Shown here in pieces: positions 50,670-59,623 of a stretch of 64,000 nt of DNA. Numbering within the stretch: position 1 is the first letter of the stretch; each line of letters begins with the position of its first letter. Source of the stretch: Oscillospiraceae bacterium CM (lineage in GTDB: Bacteria > Bacillota > Clostridia > Oscillospirales > Oscillospiraceae). The DNA lies in assembly GCA_022870705.1 (NCBI GenBank), contig CP072107.1, positions 1,300,501-1,364,500 of the forward strand. Reading direction: 5' to 3'. A program made the position numbers and the translations under genes. Under the pieces are notes generated by a model, which made no database searches, was not told the origin of the DNA, and was given only the letters and a program-made list of their open reading frames with translations.

Positions 50670-52083
50670 GTGCCTTACAGAGGTCTAAAATTGCCTGCGT
50701 GAACATTTTGGCGCTCTGAATTAAATCGACGATGTCGATGAATTCGTCGTGGGCGTGGAGACGGTTGTCAACGCCGGGAAACGCGCATCCGAAGGCGACG
50801 CCGCCGTCAACGTCATGGACATATGTGCTGCCGCCAAAAGCAAGGCACGCGCCCTTATTCCCCGTGTAATCCTCATAAATCCTCAAAAGCGTTTTGACAA
50901 ACGCGCCGTCTGACGGGGTGTGGTGATACGCCGTCCGAACCGCGTCTGTCACCGCAAAACCGGCTTTTTCGAGCGCGCGGCGTGCGCCGTTTTCTGCCGC
51001 GCCACCGGACGCTTCTTCCGGCATGCGGCAATCAAAATTGGCGCAAAAGCCGGTTTCATCGAGCGCGAGGCAGCCGAAATTGAGCGTTAAGGGGCCGGAC
51101 AGCGCATCTGACGCAGCGATACCAAGGGACACTCCGCGCGTATCGCCGTGCGGAAACAGGCGGTTTAAAGCCTTGATAGAAGTGAAGCTCAGGCTGTCCG
51201 GCAGCGGTAGCGCCGAGAGTAGCCATACAAGCGCCGTCTGGGCATTTGTGCCTTCTTCAGGGGCCATGGCGTGAGCGGCTTTGCCGTGTACTGTGATGCA
51301 GACGCCGTCAGGTAGTTCTTCGGCGGTTATTGGCGCGCCTGTCCGGATTGATATGTCGGCGCAAAGCGCCGTGACGGTTTCAAGCGGCAGGCCAAAGACG
51401 ACGGCCTCAGCCTTATGCGGGACGATGTTCGGCGTTGTGCCGCCGGTGAGGGAAACGACGCGCGGAAGGTTTTCGTCCCGATCCCATGAGTCCGAAAACG
51501 ATAGAATGAGGCGGCCTTTTTCCGTGTTGACAATGGGATACGAAGCATCCGGCGTGAAGACATTCGGCGGCAGTTTGTACTGCCGCCTGTAATGGGCGAG
51601 ATCGTCATGGCCCGTCTCCTCGGCCGAACCGAGTATAAGGCGGCAGCCTTTTGCGAGCGGAGGGGCTAAATCGCGCGCGGCGCGCAGGGCGAACAGGGCG
51701 GCGACGGCAGGGCCTTTGTCGTCGGCGGCGCCGCGACCGAAAATCTTGCCGTCCTGCACCGACGGTGTGAAAGGGTCCGTCGTCCAGCCTTCCCCGGCCG
51801 CGACGACATCGAGATGCGCCAGAATCCCAAGGGCAGGCTCACGGTCGTTTAAATCCGCCGTGATGACGCGGTTTTCAAAGTTATGTACTGTGAAGCCATA
51901 CGACGACAAGAGGGCCGCCGCCGCGTTTAAGGCGGCGGCGGGACCTTCCCCGTAGGGCATACCGGGCACCGGCTCCCCACGGACACTTTTGATGGCAATG
52001 AGCTTTTTAACGTCTTCTACAAGGCGCGGGGCTTCTTTTTCAAACCACGCGTCAATTTCCTGTCGCTGTGTGTTATTTTTCAT
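50665..52083 (-). CDS. M20 family dipeptidase (PepV/Sapep-like)
   Basis: 472 residues. Metal-dependent dipeptidase; LGILAHLDVVAAGEGWTTDP, FGRGAADDKGPAVAALFALR and GSAEETGHDDLAHY carry the two-metal ligands, and FGGSTYVHDVDGGVAFGCAF is near the C-terminus. The ATG at 52083 overlaps the M18 gene by 11 nt and has no clear ribosome site, so it is likely coupled. Its last codons read through a repeat module: the stop TAG is the complement of the module's CTA, so the C-terminus KAP is partly module-derived. Confidence 0.9.
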   Translation of the reverse strand: MKNNTQRQEIDAWFEKEAPRLVEDVKKLIAIKSVRGEPVPGMPYGEGPAAALNAAAALLSSYGFTVHNFENRVITADLNDREPALGILAHLDVVAAGEGWTTDPFTPSVQDGKIFGRGAADDKGPAVAALFALRAARDLAPPLAKGCRLILGSAEETGHDDLAHYRRQYKLPPNVFTPDASYPIVNTEKGRLILSFSDSWDRDENLPRVVSLTGGTTPNIVPHKAEAVVFGLPLETVTALCADISIRTGAPITAEELPDGVCITVHGKAAHAMAPEEGTNAQTALVWLLSALPLPDSLSFTSIKALNRLFPHGDTRGVSLGIAASDALSGPLTLNFGCLALDETGFCANFDCRMPEEASGGAAENGARRALEKAGFAVTDAVRTAYHHTPSDGAFVKTLLRIYEDYTGNKGACLAFGGSTYVHDVDGGVAFGCAFPGVDNRLHAHDEFIDIVDLIQSAKMFTQAILDLCKAP

Positions 52084-53455
52084 GATAGAGCGTTTTGATC
52101 CCCTTATACGACATATAACAATCAAGCTTCGACGTGATTTCATACGGAGAATGCATGGAGAGAACTGGCACGCCCGCATCAATCGTGTCAATATTGCGGT
52201 TAGCCATGTATTTCGCGATCGTACCGCCGCCGCCCTGATCGACCTTGCCAAGCTCGCCCATCTGCCACAAAACGCCGTTATCGGCAAAGAGGCGACGCAG
52301 CCTTGCGACGACCTCTGCCGACGCGTCCGACGAGCCGGATTTGCCGCGCGCGCCGGTAAATTTCAAAATCCCCAGGCCGTAATTAACTTTCGCCGCGTTG
52401 CGCTTTTCCGACACGTCGGCAAAGTTCGGGTCAAAGGCGTTGCAGACGTCTGCCGACAGGCAGAAGGACTTTTCAAAGCAATGGCGGAGCTTGACATTTT
52501 GGCTGTCGCACAAATCCGCCATGAAGTTTTCAAAGACGGCCGACTGCATGCCGGAGACGCCCTCGGAACCGATTTCTTCTTTGTCCGCGAGGATGCAGAC
52601 GGCAGTTTTCACAGGCGTTTCGATATCGAGGATCGCCCGAAGTGCGGCATAGGCGCAGGAGCGGTCGTCCTGCCCGTAGGCGCCGATCATCGAGCGGTCA
52701 AAGCCGACGTCACGCGCGCGGGCTGCCGGGACGGCCTCAAACTCAGCCGAGAGAAAATCCTCCTCGACGAGGCCGTACTGTGTGTTAAGCAGTTGCAAAA
52801 CGGCAAGCTTAAAGCGGTCTGTATCCTTCTCCCCGCCCGTCGGGCGGCTCCCGATTAATATATTGAGGTTCTCGCCGGTAAATGCCTCGGCCAGTGTTTT
52901 CTTCGCTTGATCCTTGTCGAGATGCGGCAGAAGGTCTGTGATGGTGAAGATGGGATCGTCGTCCTTCTCGCCGATTATCACCTCGACAGTTGTGCCGTCT
53001 TTGCAAACGGCTACGCCGTGCAGAGCAAGCGGCAGCGTGACCCACTGATATTTTTTGATGCCACCGTAGTAGTGTGTTTTGAAATACGCGAGCTCCCCAT
53101 CCTCATACAGCGGGATCTGCTTGAGGTCAAGGCGCGGCGCGTCGACGTGTGCCCCGGCGATCATGACGCCGTTATCAAGCGGCTCGGTGCCGATGACGGC
53201 GAGCAAAAGCGCCTTCCCGCGCACGTTGTGGTAAATTTTCAGGCCGGGTGTGAGCGCCATCGCGCGCGTGTACGGCACAAAGCCATGCTCCTGCGCCAAT
53301 GTGATGGCCGTATTGACGGCTTCGCGCTCTGTTTTCGCCGTATCAAGAAATGCTTTATAACCGGCGCAGTAGGCTTCGGCGCGTGCTTTTTCCGCGTCGT
53401 CCAGCACGTCAAACGAATTCTTCTTTGTCATCAGCAGATCGTCTTTATCAGGCAT
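52073..53455 (-). CDS. M18 family aminopeptidase
   Basis: 460 residues. MIAGAHVDAPRLDLKQIPLY, LADKEEIGSEGVSGMQS, FCLSADVCNAFDPNF, GKVDQGGGGTIAKYMANRN and VLSMHSPYEI are conserved M18 zinc-site segments. Cytosolic aminopeptidase. GGAGG lies 8 nt before the ATG at 53455. Overlaps coaE upstream by 8 nt and the dipeptidase downstream by 11 nt: a peptide-recycling operon joined to CoA synthesis. Confidence 0.93.
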   Translation of the reverse strand: MPDKDDLLMTKKNSFDVLDDAEKARAEAYCAGYKAFLDTAKTEREAVNTAITLAQEHGFVPYTRAMALTPGLKIYHNVRGKALLLAVIGTEPLDNGVMIAGAHVDAPRLDLKQIPLYEDGELAYFKTHYYGGIKKYQWVTLPLALHGVAVCKDGTTVEVIIGEKDDDPIFTITDLLPHLDKDQAKKTLAEAFTGENLNILIGSRPTGGEKDTDRFKLAVLQLLNTQYGLVEEDFLSAEFEAVPAARARDVGFDRSMIGAYGQDDRSCAYAALRAILDIETPVKTAVCILADKEEIGSEGVSGMQSAVFENFMADLCDSQNVKLRHCFEKSFCLSADVCNAFDPNFADVSEKRNAAKVNYGLGILKFTGARGKSGSSDASAEVVARLRRLFADNGVLWQMGELGKVDQGGGGTIAKYMANRNIDTIDAGVPVLSMHSPYEITSKLDCYMSYKGIKTLYHEK

Positions 53456-54053
53456 GGTCGGCCCCTCCTAATAGCCGGGAGAAAAATGCCCGGCATGTAT
53501 TTTCAAAGTCTTCAACGGTGTCGCCGTTACTGTCCAGCAAGTAATCGCAATGCTTTTTATAAAAGCTGTCCGGCTTTTGCGCGCGGATGCGCAGGAGCGC
53601 TTCTGCCTCCGTTATTCCGTCGCGCGCCATGATGCGTTTAATACGGGCCTCCACCGGGGCTGTGATGCCGACGACGATTGTACACAGTGGCGCCATGCCG
53701 CTTTCGATGAGCGCAACGGCGTCAATGGCGGTGAGGGATGCACCGGCTTTTTCCCATTGAATCAGGCGGCGCGAGACCTCGTCTTTGACAAAAGCATGCG
53801 CGATATCATTTAAATCACACAGCGCTGCGGGGTCGTTGAAAACGATCTGGCCGAGCGCGCGCCGGTTCAGGCAGCCGCTTTGCACGACGCCGTCAAACCG
53901 CTTGCCAAGCTTTTGTAAAAGCGCCCCGTCTGATTGCAACAGCTCGTGGTACACGGCGTCACAGTCAACCACCTCGGCACCGAGCGACGCGAGGGCGCGG
54001 AGCGCCGACGTCTTGCCGACGCCTGACGGGCCTGTTATGCCTATTATCGTCAT
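53448..54053 (-). CDS. coaE: Dephospho-CoA kinase
   Basis: 201 residues. Last step of CoA synthesis. P-loop IGITGPSGVGKTSALRALAS, GAEVVDCDAVYHELL, and DAVALIESGMAPLCTIVVGI. The ATG at 54053 has GGAGG 4 nt upstream; a longer frame begins at 54116. Followed by the M18 gene with an 8-nt overlap. Confidence 0.93.
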   Translation of the reverse strand: MTIIGITGPSGVGKTSALRALASLGAEVVDCDAVYHELLQSDGALLQKLGKRFDGVVQSGCLNRRALGQIVFNDPAALCDLNDIAHAFVKDEVSRRLIQWEKAGASLTAIDAVALIESGMAPLCTIVVGITAPVEARIKRIMARDGITEAEALLRIRAQKPDSFYKKHCDYLLDSNGDTVEDFENTCRAFFSRLLGGADHA

Positions 54054-54078
54054 GTTCCCTCCATAATATGTCGCTGGT

Positions 54079-54711
54079 TTACATCGTGCCCGGCGGCAGG
54101 CCGAGCGCCGTTTCAATATCCCGCGGCGGCAGGCCGCCGCAGCGCAGAATTCTAAACGGCGTGACGGTTAAATCCACAATTGTAGACGCGACGCCGACTG
54201 CACAGGGGCCGCCGTCTACAACGGCTTCAATCTTCCCGTCAAACGCCTCAAAGACACCTGCCGCTGTTATGAGGCTCGGCGCGCCGGACAGATTGGCCGA
54301 GGGGGTTGCCAACGGGACGCCGCTTTTGGCGATCAGCGCAAGCGTTTTCGGATGGTCCGGGCAGCGAACGCCGACGGTTTCCCCACCCGCCGTCACAATC
54401 GGCGGGACGTTGTCTTTTTTAAATAAGATCATGGTCAGCGGGCCGGGCCAAAATTTCTCGGCGAGAAGATCCGCCGCCGCCGGTATATCACGGCAGAAGT
54501 TCTCGGCATCTTTCATGCTGGTGACGAGCAGGCTGATGGGCTTCGTCTCAGGCCTGTTTTTCACGTCGTAAATTTTCTGGACGGCGGCCGCGTCGAGGCC
54601 GTTTGCCGCTAAACCGTACACCGTCTCCGTCGGCACGCCGACAACGCCGCCGTTTTTGATAATGTCGGCGGCGGGGGTGATATCGTCGTTTGAGATGAAG
54701 AGCGTTGTCAT
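54079..54711 (-). CDS. tsaC: Threonylcarbamoyl-AMP synthase (YrdC domain only)
   Basis: 210 residues. YrdC-domain enzyme of tRNA t6A synthesis; GGVVGVPTETVYGLAANGLD, KNRPETKPISLLV, WPGPLTMILFKK and GVPLATPSANLSGAPS are present. The Sua5 C-terminal domain found in YwlC is missing, so it is the short TsaC form. ATG at 54711 with only a distant GGGGAG upstream; the stop of the glyoxalase gene is 12 nt before it, suggesting coupling. Confidence 0.92.
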   Translation of the reverse strand: MTTLFISNDDITPAADIIKNGGVVGVPTETVYGLAANGLDAAAVQKIYDVKNRPETKPISLLVTSMKDAENFCRDIPAAADLLAEKFWPGPLTMILFKKDNVPPIVTAGGETVGVRCPDHPKTLALIAKSGVPLATPSANLSGAPSLITAAGVFEAFDGKIEAVVDGGPCAVGVASTIVDLTVTPFRILRCGGLPPRDIETALGLPPGTM

Positions 54712-54722
54712 GGGCGGTGTCT

Positions 54723-55607
54723 TTACTCCCCTTTTCGGGCTTTCTGAAGCTCGGCAATATTGAGCTTTTTCATTTTGAGAAAGGATTGCGTCACACGGGC
54801 CTGCTCCGCCGGTGTCCCTTTTGAAAAAACATCTGACAGGAAATCGGGTACGATCTGCCACGACAGACCGAAGCGGTCTTTGAGCCAGCCGCACTGTTCC
54901 GCCTCCGGCACTGCCGAGAGATGCTCCCAATACGTATCGATTTCCGCCTGATTTTCACAGGAGACGATTATTGAAAAGGCTTCATTAAACGTATAGTCGA
55001 CGTCATACCCGTTGTCCATCGCAGAAAACATGAAACCGCACAGCTTAAAGGCGGCATAATTAATCTTTGCCTTTGACGCGTGTGCCTCACCAGGGGCATA
55101 TCGACTGATGGCGGAAACAGCGGCGTCGTCAAAAAGCGCGGTATAAAATTGGACAGCCTCCTCGGCCATGCCATTTGAGCCGTTTGAAAACAGCAGATTC
55201 GGTACGATTTTCTGGATCGGCGGTGCCCCTTCAACAAGCATCAGCTGCCAGGACAAGCCAAAACGGTCTTCCAACCAGCCATATCTTTGACTAAATGGGT
55301 ACGTGCCGATTTCCATCAGAACGGTTCCGCCCTCAACAAGCTTTTGCCAAAGAAAATCGACTTGCGATGCCTCTGTGCAATGAACCATCAGCGAAACGGA
55401 TGGATTAAAATGAAAAAACGGCCCCGCACCGATGGCTTGAAATTCCTGCCCGGCAAGTTGAAAGGTTATCAATTCCGCCGTCCCGGACGGCGTATCAGCC
55501 AGAAGCGTTGAAGAGAGAATTCCCGAATGATCAAAGAGGCCGGTATAGAAAGCGGCTGCTTCCCGCGCCTCGGTGTCAAACCATAAATGCGGAACAATTT
55601 TCGGCAT
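54723..55607 (-). CDS. Tandem PhnB-like VOC (glyoxalase-fold) protein
   Basis: 294 residues composed of two homologous PhnB-type VOC domains (about 1-135, KIVPHLWFDTEAREAAAFYT, and about 140-285, KIVPNLLFSNGSNGMAEEAV), each ending with WLEDRFGLSWQL / WLKDRFGLSWQI. Family members are metal-dependent or metal-free small-molecule proteins; no function can be assigned. GAGGTG precedes the ATG at 55607. Likely first in the operon with tsaC. Confidence 0.88.
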   Translation of the reverse strand: MPKIVPHLWFDTEAREAAAFYTGLFDHSGILSSTLLADTPSGTAELITFQLAGQEFQAIGAGPFFHFNPSVSLMVHCTEASQVDFLWQKLVEGGTVLMEIGTYPFSQRYGWLEDRFGLSWQLMLVEGAPPIQKIVPNLLFSNGSNGMAEEAVQFYTALFDDAAVSAISRYAPGEAHASKAKINYAAFKLCGFMFSAMDNGYDVDYTFNEAFSIIVSCENQAEIDTYWEHLSAVPEAEQCGWLKDRFGLSWQIVPDFLSDVFSKGTPAEQARVTQSFLKMKKLNIAELQKARKGE

Positions 55608-55710
55608 AAGCGCACCTCGTTTTATCATTCTCAATGCAGAATTGTTGAAGCTTCACGTCCATCGCATCGCGGCGGGTGGTTGGCGCGAACGTTTGAAAGA
55701 ACCATGAGGC

Positions 55711-55882
55711 GGGCGATTGATAATCGCCCCTACAGTTTGAGCGGACGGCCAATGGCCGTCCCAACGGCGAACTTTTGTTGTATTCGGCACAATGGGCGGA
55801 TATGGAATCCGCCCCTACAGGGTGGGGGCATTGTCTCAACGGCCATTTCCTATCGGGGGTCATAGGGGGCAACGCCCCCTAT
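55711..55882. repeat. Array of palindromic modules between prfA and the VOC gene
   Basis: GATT type (GGGCGATT ... AATCGCCCCTACAG, 55711-55735), ACGGCC type (55743-55767, tail CCAACGG), GGAT type (55794-55820, tail CCCTACAG), and an AACG-loop palindrome ATAGGGGGC-AAC-GCCCCCTAT (55862-55882). The 299-bp gap 55608-55906 holds no gene. Confidence 0.88.
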
Positions 55883-55906
55883 ACAATTTGAAGGGTGGGA
55901 GGAATA

Positions 55907-56971
55907 TTATTCTTCTCCGGCGGCTTTGAGCTTTTCCGTCTGGTCGGCAATATTTAACGCGTCAAACACTTCGTCGAGATCGCCGTTCATGATCTGTTCA
56001 AGGCGGTAAAGCGTGAGGCCGATGCGGTGATCTGTCAAGCGGCCCTGCGGATAGTTATACGTGCGAATGCGCTCGGACCGATCGCCTGTCCCGACCTGAC
56101 TTTTGCGCTCGGCGGCATGGGCTTCGATCTGTTTGCGCTGCTCCTCCTCATACAGGCGGGAGAGGAGAATTTTCATCGCTCTGTCCCTGTTTTTATGCTG
56201 GCTGCGCTCGTCTTGGCACTCGACGACCGTCCCCGTTGGCAGATGGGTGATGCGGATGGCCGACTCCGTTTTATTGACGTGCTGGCCGCCCGCACCGGAG
56301 GAGCGAAATGTGTCAACCTGCAGGTCGGCGGGGTTTATTTCAAAGTCAACCTCCTCCACCTCTGGGAGGACGGCGACGGTGACGGTGCTCGTGTGAATGC
56401 GGCCGGACGATTCCGTATCCGGCACGCGCTGGACGCGATGGACACCGCTTTCGTATTTTAGCCGGGAGTACGCGCCGTCACCAATGATCATAAAGCTGAC
56501 CTCTTTAATGCCGCCCAGCTCGGTTTCATTTAAGTTCGCAAGCTCCGTTTTCCAGCGCTTTGAATCGGCGTACATTGTATACATACGATAGAGATTGTAA
56601 GCGAAAAGCGCCGCCTCTTCGCCGCCGGCACCGCCGCGGATTTCAATGATAACGTTTTTGGCGTCATTCGGGTCACATGGCAGCAGAAGGATTTTGATCT
56701 CTGCCTCGATACGCTCCATGTCGCATTTTGCCCTGTCATACTCCTCTTGCGCCATTTCCTTGAGCTCCGGGTCCCCCATCAGGTCGCAGGCGCCCTGCAG
56801 GTCGCTCTCGGCTTTTTTGTACCGGCGGTAAGCCTCAACGACTTTGGACAGTTCCTTTTGCTCTCGGGCAAGTTTGGCGTAAAGCGCGGGGTCAGAGTAG
56901 ACGTTCGGGTCTTGCATGCGGTTTTCGAGGTCAACGTACTTTTGTTCAATATCCACGAGTTTTTCGAGCAT
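55907..56971 (-). CDS. prfA: Peptide chain release factor 1
   Basis: 354 residues. Reads [26 protein letters not shown], the peptidyl-tRNA hydrolysis motif [19 protein letters not shown], and [17 protein letters not shown] are present. ATG at 56971 has AAGGAT 6 nt upstream. prmC is not adjacent. Repeat regions flank it on both sides. Confidence 0.96.
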   Translation of the reverse strand: MLEKLVDIEQKYVDLENRMQDPNVYSDPALYAKLAREQKELSKVVEAYRRYKKAESDLQGACDLMGDPELKEMAQEEYDRAKCDMERIEAEIKILLLPCDPNDAKNVIIEIRGGAGGEEAALFAYNLYRMYTMYADSKRWKTELANLNETELGGIKEVSFMIIGDGAYSRLKYESGVHRVQRVPDTESSGRIHTSTVTVAVLPEVEEVDFEINPADLQVDTFRSSGAGGQHVNKTESAIRITHLPTGTVVECQDERSQHKNRDRAMKILLSRLYEEEQRKQIEAHAAERKSQVGTGDRSERIRTYNYPQGRLTDHRIGLTLYRLEQIMNGDLDEVFDALNIADQTEKLKAAGEE

Positions 56972-57059
56972 CGTTTTATCCTTTTTTCCTTCAGTAATCA
57001 CAGCTGATAAATCTGATGGAAATATTATCACACGGATGAAAGATTGTAAACAGCACCGG

Positions 57060-57160
57060 AGCGGGAGGGGCCCTCATCAGTCGCCTGCGGCGACAGCTTC
57101 CCCCAGGGGAAGCCTTTGGCAATACGGTTTTGTCATTCTGAGCGCAGCGAAGAATCTTTG
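57060..57160. repeat. Two further intergenic repeat families
   Basis: 57070-57118 has a CAGTCGCCTGCGGCGACAG hairpin followed by GCTTCCCC-CA-GGGGAAGC and CTTTGG; 57131-57158 reads GTCATTCTGAGCGCAGCGAA then GAATCTTT. Both resemble sequences repeated in many Clostridia (the second also in other phyla), from general knowledge. Confidence 0.7.
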
Positions 57161-57172
57161 CGGTTTTTAAAA

Positions 57173-57300
57173 GGGCAGACACAAGGTCTGCCCCTATGGG
57201 GGCGGCCTTGCGGACGGCCAATGGCCGTCCCTACGGCACGACAAAGTCGTCGTACACTACTGACGTGCAAGGCTGTAGGGGTCGGTTTCCATGCCGACCC
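57173..57300. repeat. Three palindromic modules, one inverted
   Basis: AGACA type at 57173-57199 (tail CCCTATGG), ACGGCC type at 57212-57236 (tail CCCTACGG), and a GTCGG type at 57275-57300 in the opposite orientation (its CCCCTAC tail is on the minus strand). Confidence 0.88.
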
Positions 57301-57337
57301 GTGCAGGGTAAAATGGTGTGACAGCAAAAATTATGCC

Positions 57338-57654
57338 AAAAAAGCACAACCCCGCATCCGTCCAACGCGGATGCGGGGCTAACGCCACTGTTCAGATATC
57401 AATAGATTTTTCCGCCTTTCTTCCCGACGTCCTCGCCGAACCTGCAACTGCAGTTTCTGATGCAGCACACGCGCACTCTTGCTCCCTAACGGATACCGGC
57501 GGACTTTATTCCGCGGCTGCGCTTTTGGACATAACGCCCCGGCTGCCATGAACCCATGATGGGTTCTGGGAAGATCATTCGAGAAACTTGCCCGAAAGGG
57601 GCCGCCCTATTGGGACTTCATAACCTTGCACATTGGAATCACCCTTTCTGATCT
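57338..57654 (-). ncRNA. Unidentified structured RNA gene of about 317 nt
   Basis: On the minus strand a consensus promoter (57661-57689) is followed by about 255 nt without a good reading frame and then an intrinsic terminator (11-bp stem CCCCGCATCCG/CGGATGCGGGG at 57350-57378, six T at 57338-57343). The 5' end CAGATCAG (57648-57655) can pair with TTGATATCTG (57393-57402), closing the molecule; inside are hairpins GAACCCA-TCA-TGGGTTC, GCGGA-ATAAAG-TCCGC and GCCC-CTTTC-GGGC. I could not match it to RNase P, tmRNA, SRP RNA or a riboswitch; 6S RNA is possible but unproven. Confidence 0.7.
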
Positions 57655-57660
57655 GTCTAT

Positions 57661-57689
57661 AATATACTACATATCTTTTGTTTTGTCAA
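57661..57689 (-). promoter_or_regulatory. Promoter of the unidentified RNA
   Basis: TTGACA, 17-bp spacer, TATATT on the minus strand, placing the transcript start near 57654. Confidence 0.85.
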
Positions 57690-57803
57690 GAGTATTTGTG
57701 TAATTATTCTATAAAATACACGACACAAAGCGTCAAGTCCTTGCAAAGGTGATCGGCCGGTGTTACCATCAAGAAAAGCCAAAAGACGAGAGGAATGCCT
57801 TGC

Positions 57804-59390
57804 ATGCTCAAAATATCAAACTTGAAAGTCGCCCCTGCCGTCGGCGACGCCGGACTGAAAAAGGCCGTTGCAAAGCACCTCGGCATCTCGGCGGACGCCG
57901 TCTCAGACGTTCAAATTTTGCGCCGCTCGATCGACGCGCGGCACAAAGACGATGTGTCGTATGTCTATACGCTCGCCATCTCAGCCGACGAAGAAGACGC
58001 GCTTTTACAATCAGCCGACGGGCGAATTTCATCTTATATGCCACCGGAGGGATACGCGTTTCCTTACAACGCCTTGTCAGCCGAGACGCGCCCCGTCGTT
58101 GTCGGACTTGGGCCTGCCGGGCTTTTTGCCGCTTTATGCCTTGCCGAGGCGGGGCTGCCCCCCATTGTTCTGGAGCGTGGCCGTCCTGTTGAAGCGCGTG
58201 TATCAGACGTCAAACGCTTCTGGGAAACGGGCGCGCTTGATACGGCATCAAACGTTCAGTTCGGCGAGGGCGGCGCGGGGACGTTTTCAGACGGGAAGCT
58301 GACGACAGGCGTGAGCGACGAGCGGATATCTTACGTATTAAAAAGACTCGTTGAATTCGGCGCACCGGCGGACATCTTATACCTTGCCAAGCCGCATATC
58401 GGCACCGACCGGCTGCAAAAACTCGTCCCCGCCATGCGAAAAGCACTTATTGCCCTTGGGAGTGACATCCGCTTTGAGCACCAGATGATAGGACTTCGTT
58501 TTGACGGCGGACAGCTCCGCGAGATTGAGGTCTCTGCGCCGGACGGCCCCTATACGCTCAAAACGCGGCATATGATCCTCGCGCCGGGTAACAGCGCGCG
58601 CGATACATTTGAAATGTTATTTAGATGTGGTGTTCAGCTCTCACCGAAGAATTTTTCCGTCGGCGTGCGCATTGAGCACCGGCAGAGTGACATCGATTTG
58701 GCACAATACGGCAAAGCGTCAACGCTTGGAACGCTGCCAGCATCGGACTACAAGCTGGCCGTGCATTTAAGCGGTGGGCGGAGCGTTTACACTTTCTGCG
58801 TCTGCCCGGGGGGGCATGTCGTCGCGTCTGCTTCGGAGGCGGGCGGCGTTGTAACAAACGGCATGAGCAACTACGCGCGCGACGGCGCAAACATTAACGG
58901 CGGCCTGCTTGTGACAGTATCGCCGGAGGACTTTGACAACGCGCCGCTCTCCGGGATTCATTTTCAACGCACCTTGGAGCAGGCCGCCTTCAAGGCGGGC
59001 GGCGGCGGTTATAAGGCCCCAGCACAGCGCGTTGCCGATTTTCTCGCGCAACGCGCCTCAAAAAAGCCGGGCAATGTTCGCCCGACGTACGCGCCGGGCG
59101 TTACGTGGTGCAATTTATGGGACGTTCTGCCGGACTTTGTCTGCCGCGCAATCTGCGAGGCTTTGCCGCAGATGGGTCGGAAAATCCGCGGCTTCGACAG
59201 CGCCGACGCCGTTTTAACAGCTGTTGAAACGCGCTCGTCCTCCCCTGTTTGCATCGCGCGGGAGGGCTTTGAGGCCCTCGGCCATAAAGGGCTATTTCCA
59301 TGCGGCGAGGGCGCCGGTTATGCCGGGGGCATCATGTCCGCCGCCGTTGACGGCATCCGAGCCGCCGAGGCGCTGTGCGCTTCGTTGTGA
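57804..59390 (+). CDS. FAD-dependent oxidoreductase (NAD(P)/FAD-dependent dehydrogenase family)
   Basis: 528 residues. After an N-terminal 85-residue alpha/beta domain, the dinucleotide-binding motif PVVVGLGPAGLFAALCLAEA begins near residue 93, followed by VQFGEGGAGTFSDGKLTTG and the C-terminal FAD motif GHKGLFPCGEGAGYAGGIMS. Matches a widespread but uncharacterised clostridial flavoprotein family. AGAGGA lies about 9 nt before the second ATG, at 57804; the first ATG abuts the ribosome site. Single gene with a terminator. Confidence 0.88.
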   Translation: MLKISNLKVAPAVGDAGLKKAVAKHLGISADAVSDVQILRRSIDARHKDDVSYVYTLAISADEEDALLQSADGRISSYMPPEGYAFPYNALSAETRPVVVGLGPAGLFAALCLAEAGLPPIVLERGRPVEARVSDVKRFWETGALDTASNVQFGEGGAGTFSDGKLTTGVSDERISYVLKRLVEFGAPADILYLAKPHIGTDRLQKLVPAMRKALIALGSDIRFEHQMIGLRFDGGQLREIEVSAPDGPYTLKTRHMILAPGNSARDTFEMLFRCGVQLSPKNFSVGVRIEHRQSDIDLAQYGKASTLGTLPASDYKLAVHLSGGRSVYTFCVCPGGHVVASASEAGGVVTNGMSNYARDGANINGGLLVTVSPEDFDNAPLSGIHFQRTLEQAAFKAGGGGYKAPAQRVADFLAQRASKKPGNVRPTYAPGVTWCNLWDVLPDFVCRAICEALPQMGRKIRGFDSADAVLTAVETRSSSPVCIAREGFEALGHKGLFPCGEGAGYAGGIMSAAVDGIRAAEALCASL

Positions 59391-59431
59391 CGCGGCACGC
59401 GCTTTGACCACGACATCTCGATTCACTCTGA

Positions 59432-59468
59432 GCCGGGCGCATCTATATGTTGCGCACCGGCTTTTTTT
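59432..59468 (+). terminator. Terminator of the flavoprotein gene
   Basis: GCCGG-GCGCA and TGCGC-A-CCGGC pair with one bulge, followed by seven T. Confidence 0.88.
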
Positions 59469-59550
59469 GTCTCTTTTCTAACGTTTTATTGATATTCGAC
59501 AAAATATCACGATATTTTTTTATCAAGATTGTGAGAGTTTAAGCGCAAAT

Positions 59551-59568
59551 TAGTTAAAAAATTAACAT
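59551..59568. promoter_or_regulatory. Rex operator 1
   Basis: TAGTTAAAAAATTAACAT contains the exact core GTTAA-N4-TTAAC of the Rex site TTGTTAANNNNTTAACAA; 12 of 14 defined bases match. It lies just upstream of the -35. Confidence 0.75.
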
Positions 59569-59575
59569 ATACATA

Positions 59576-59604
59576 TTGCAATTTCGCCCTCAACAGTTTA
59601 ATAT
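59576..59604 (+). promoter_or_regulatory. Promoter of the hydrogenase operon
   Basis: TTGCAA, 17-bp spacer, TAATAT, located between the two Rex sites. Confidence 0.75.
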
Positions 59605-59623
59605 ATATCCTTGGGTTGATAGA

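Noticed and set aside
57338-57654. Assignment of the RNA gene as tmRNA, RNase P RNA or a T-box
   Set aside because: The invariant GGxxGA/tag reading frame, GAGGAAAGUCC and GGGUGGNACCGCG segments respectively are not present.
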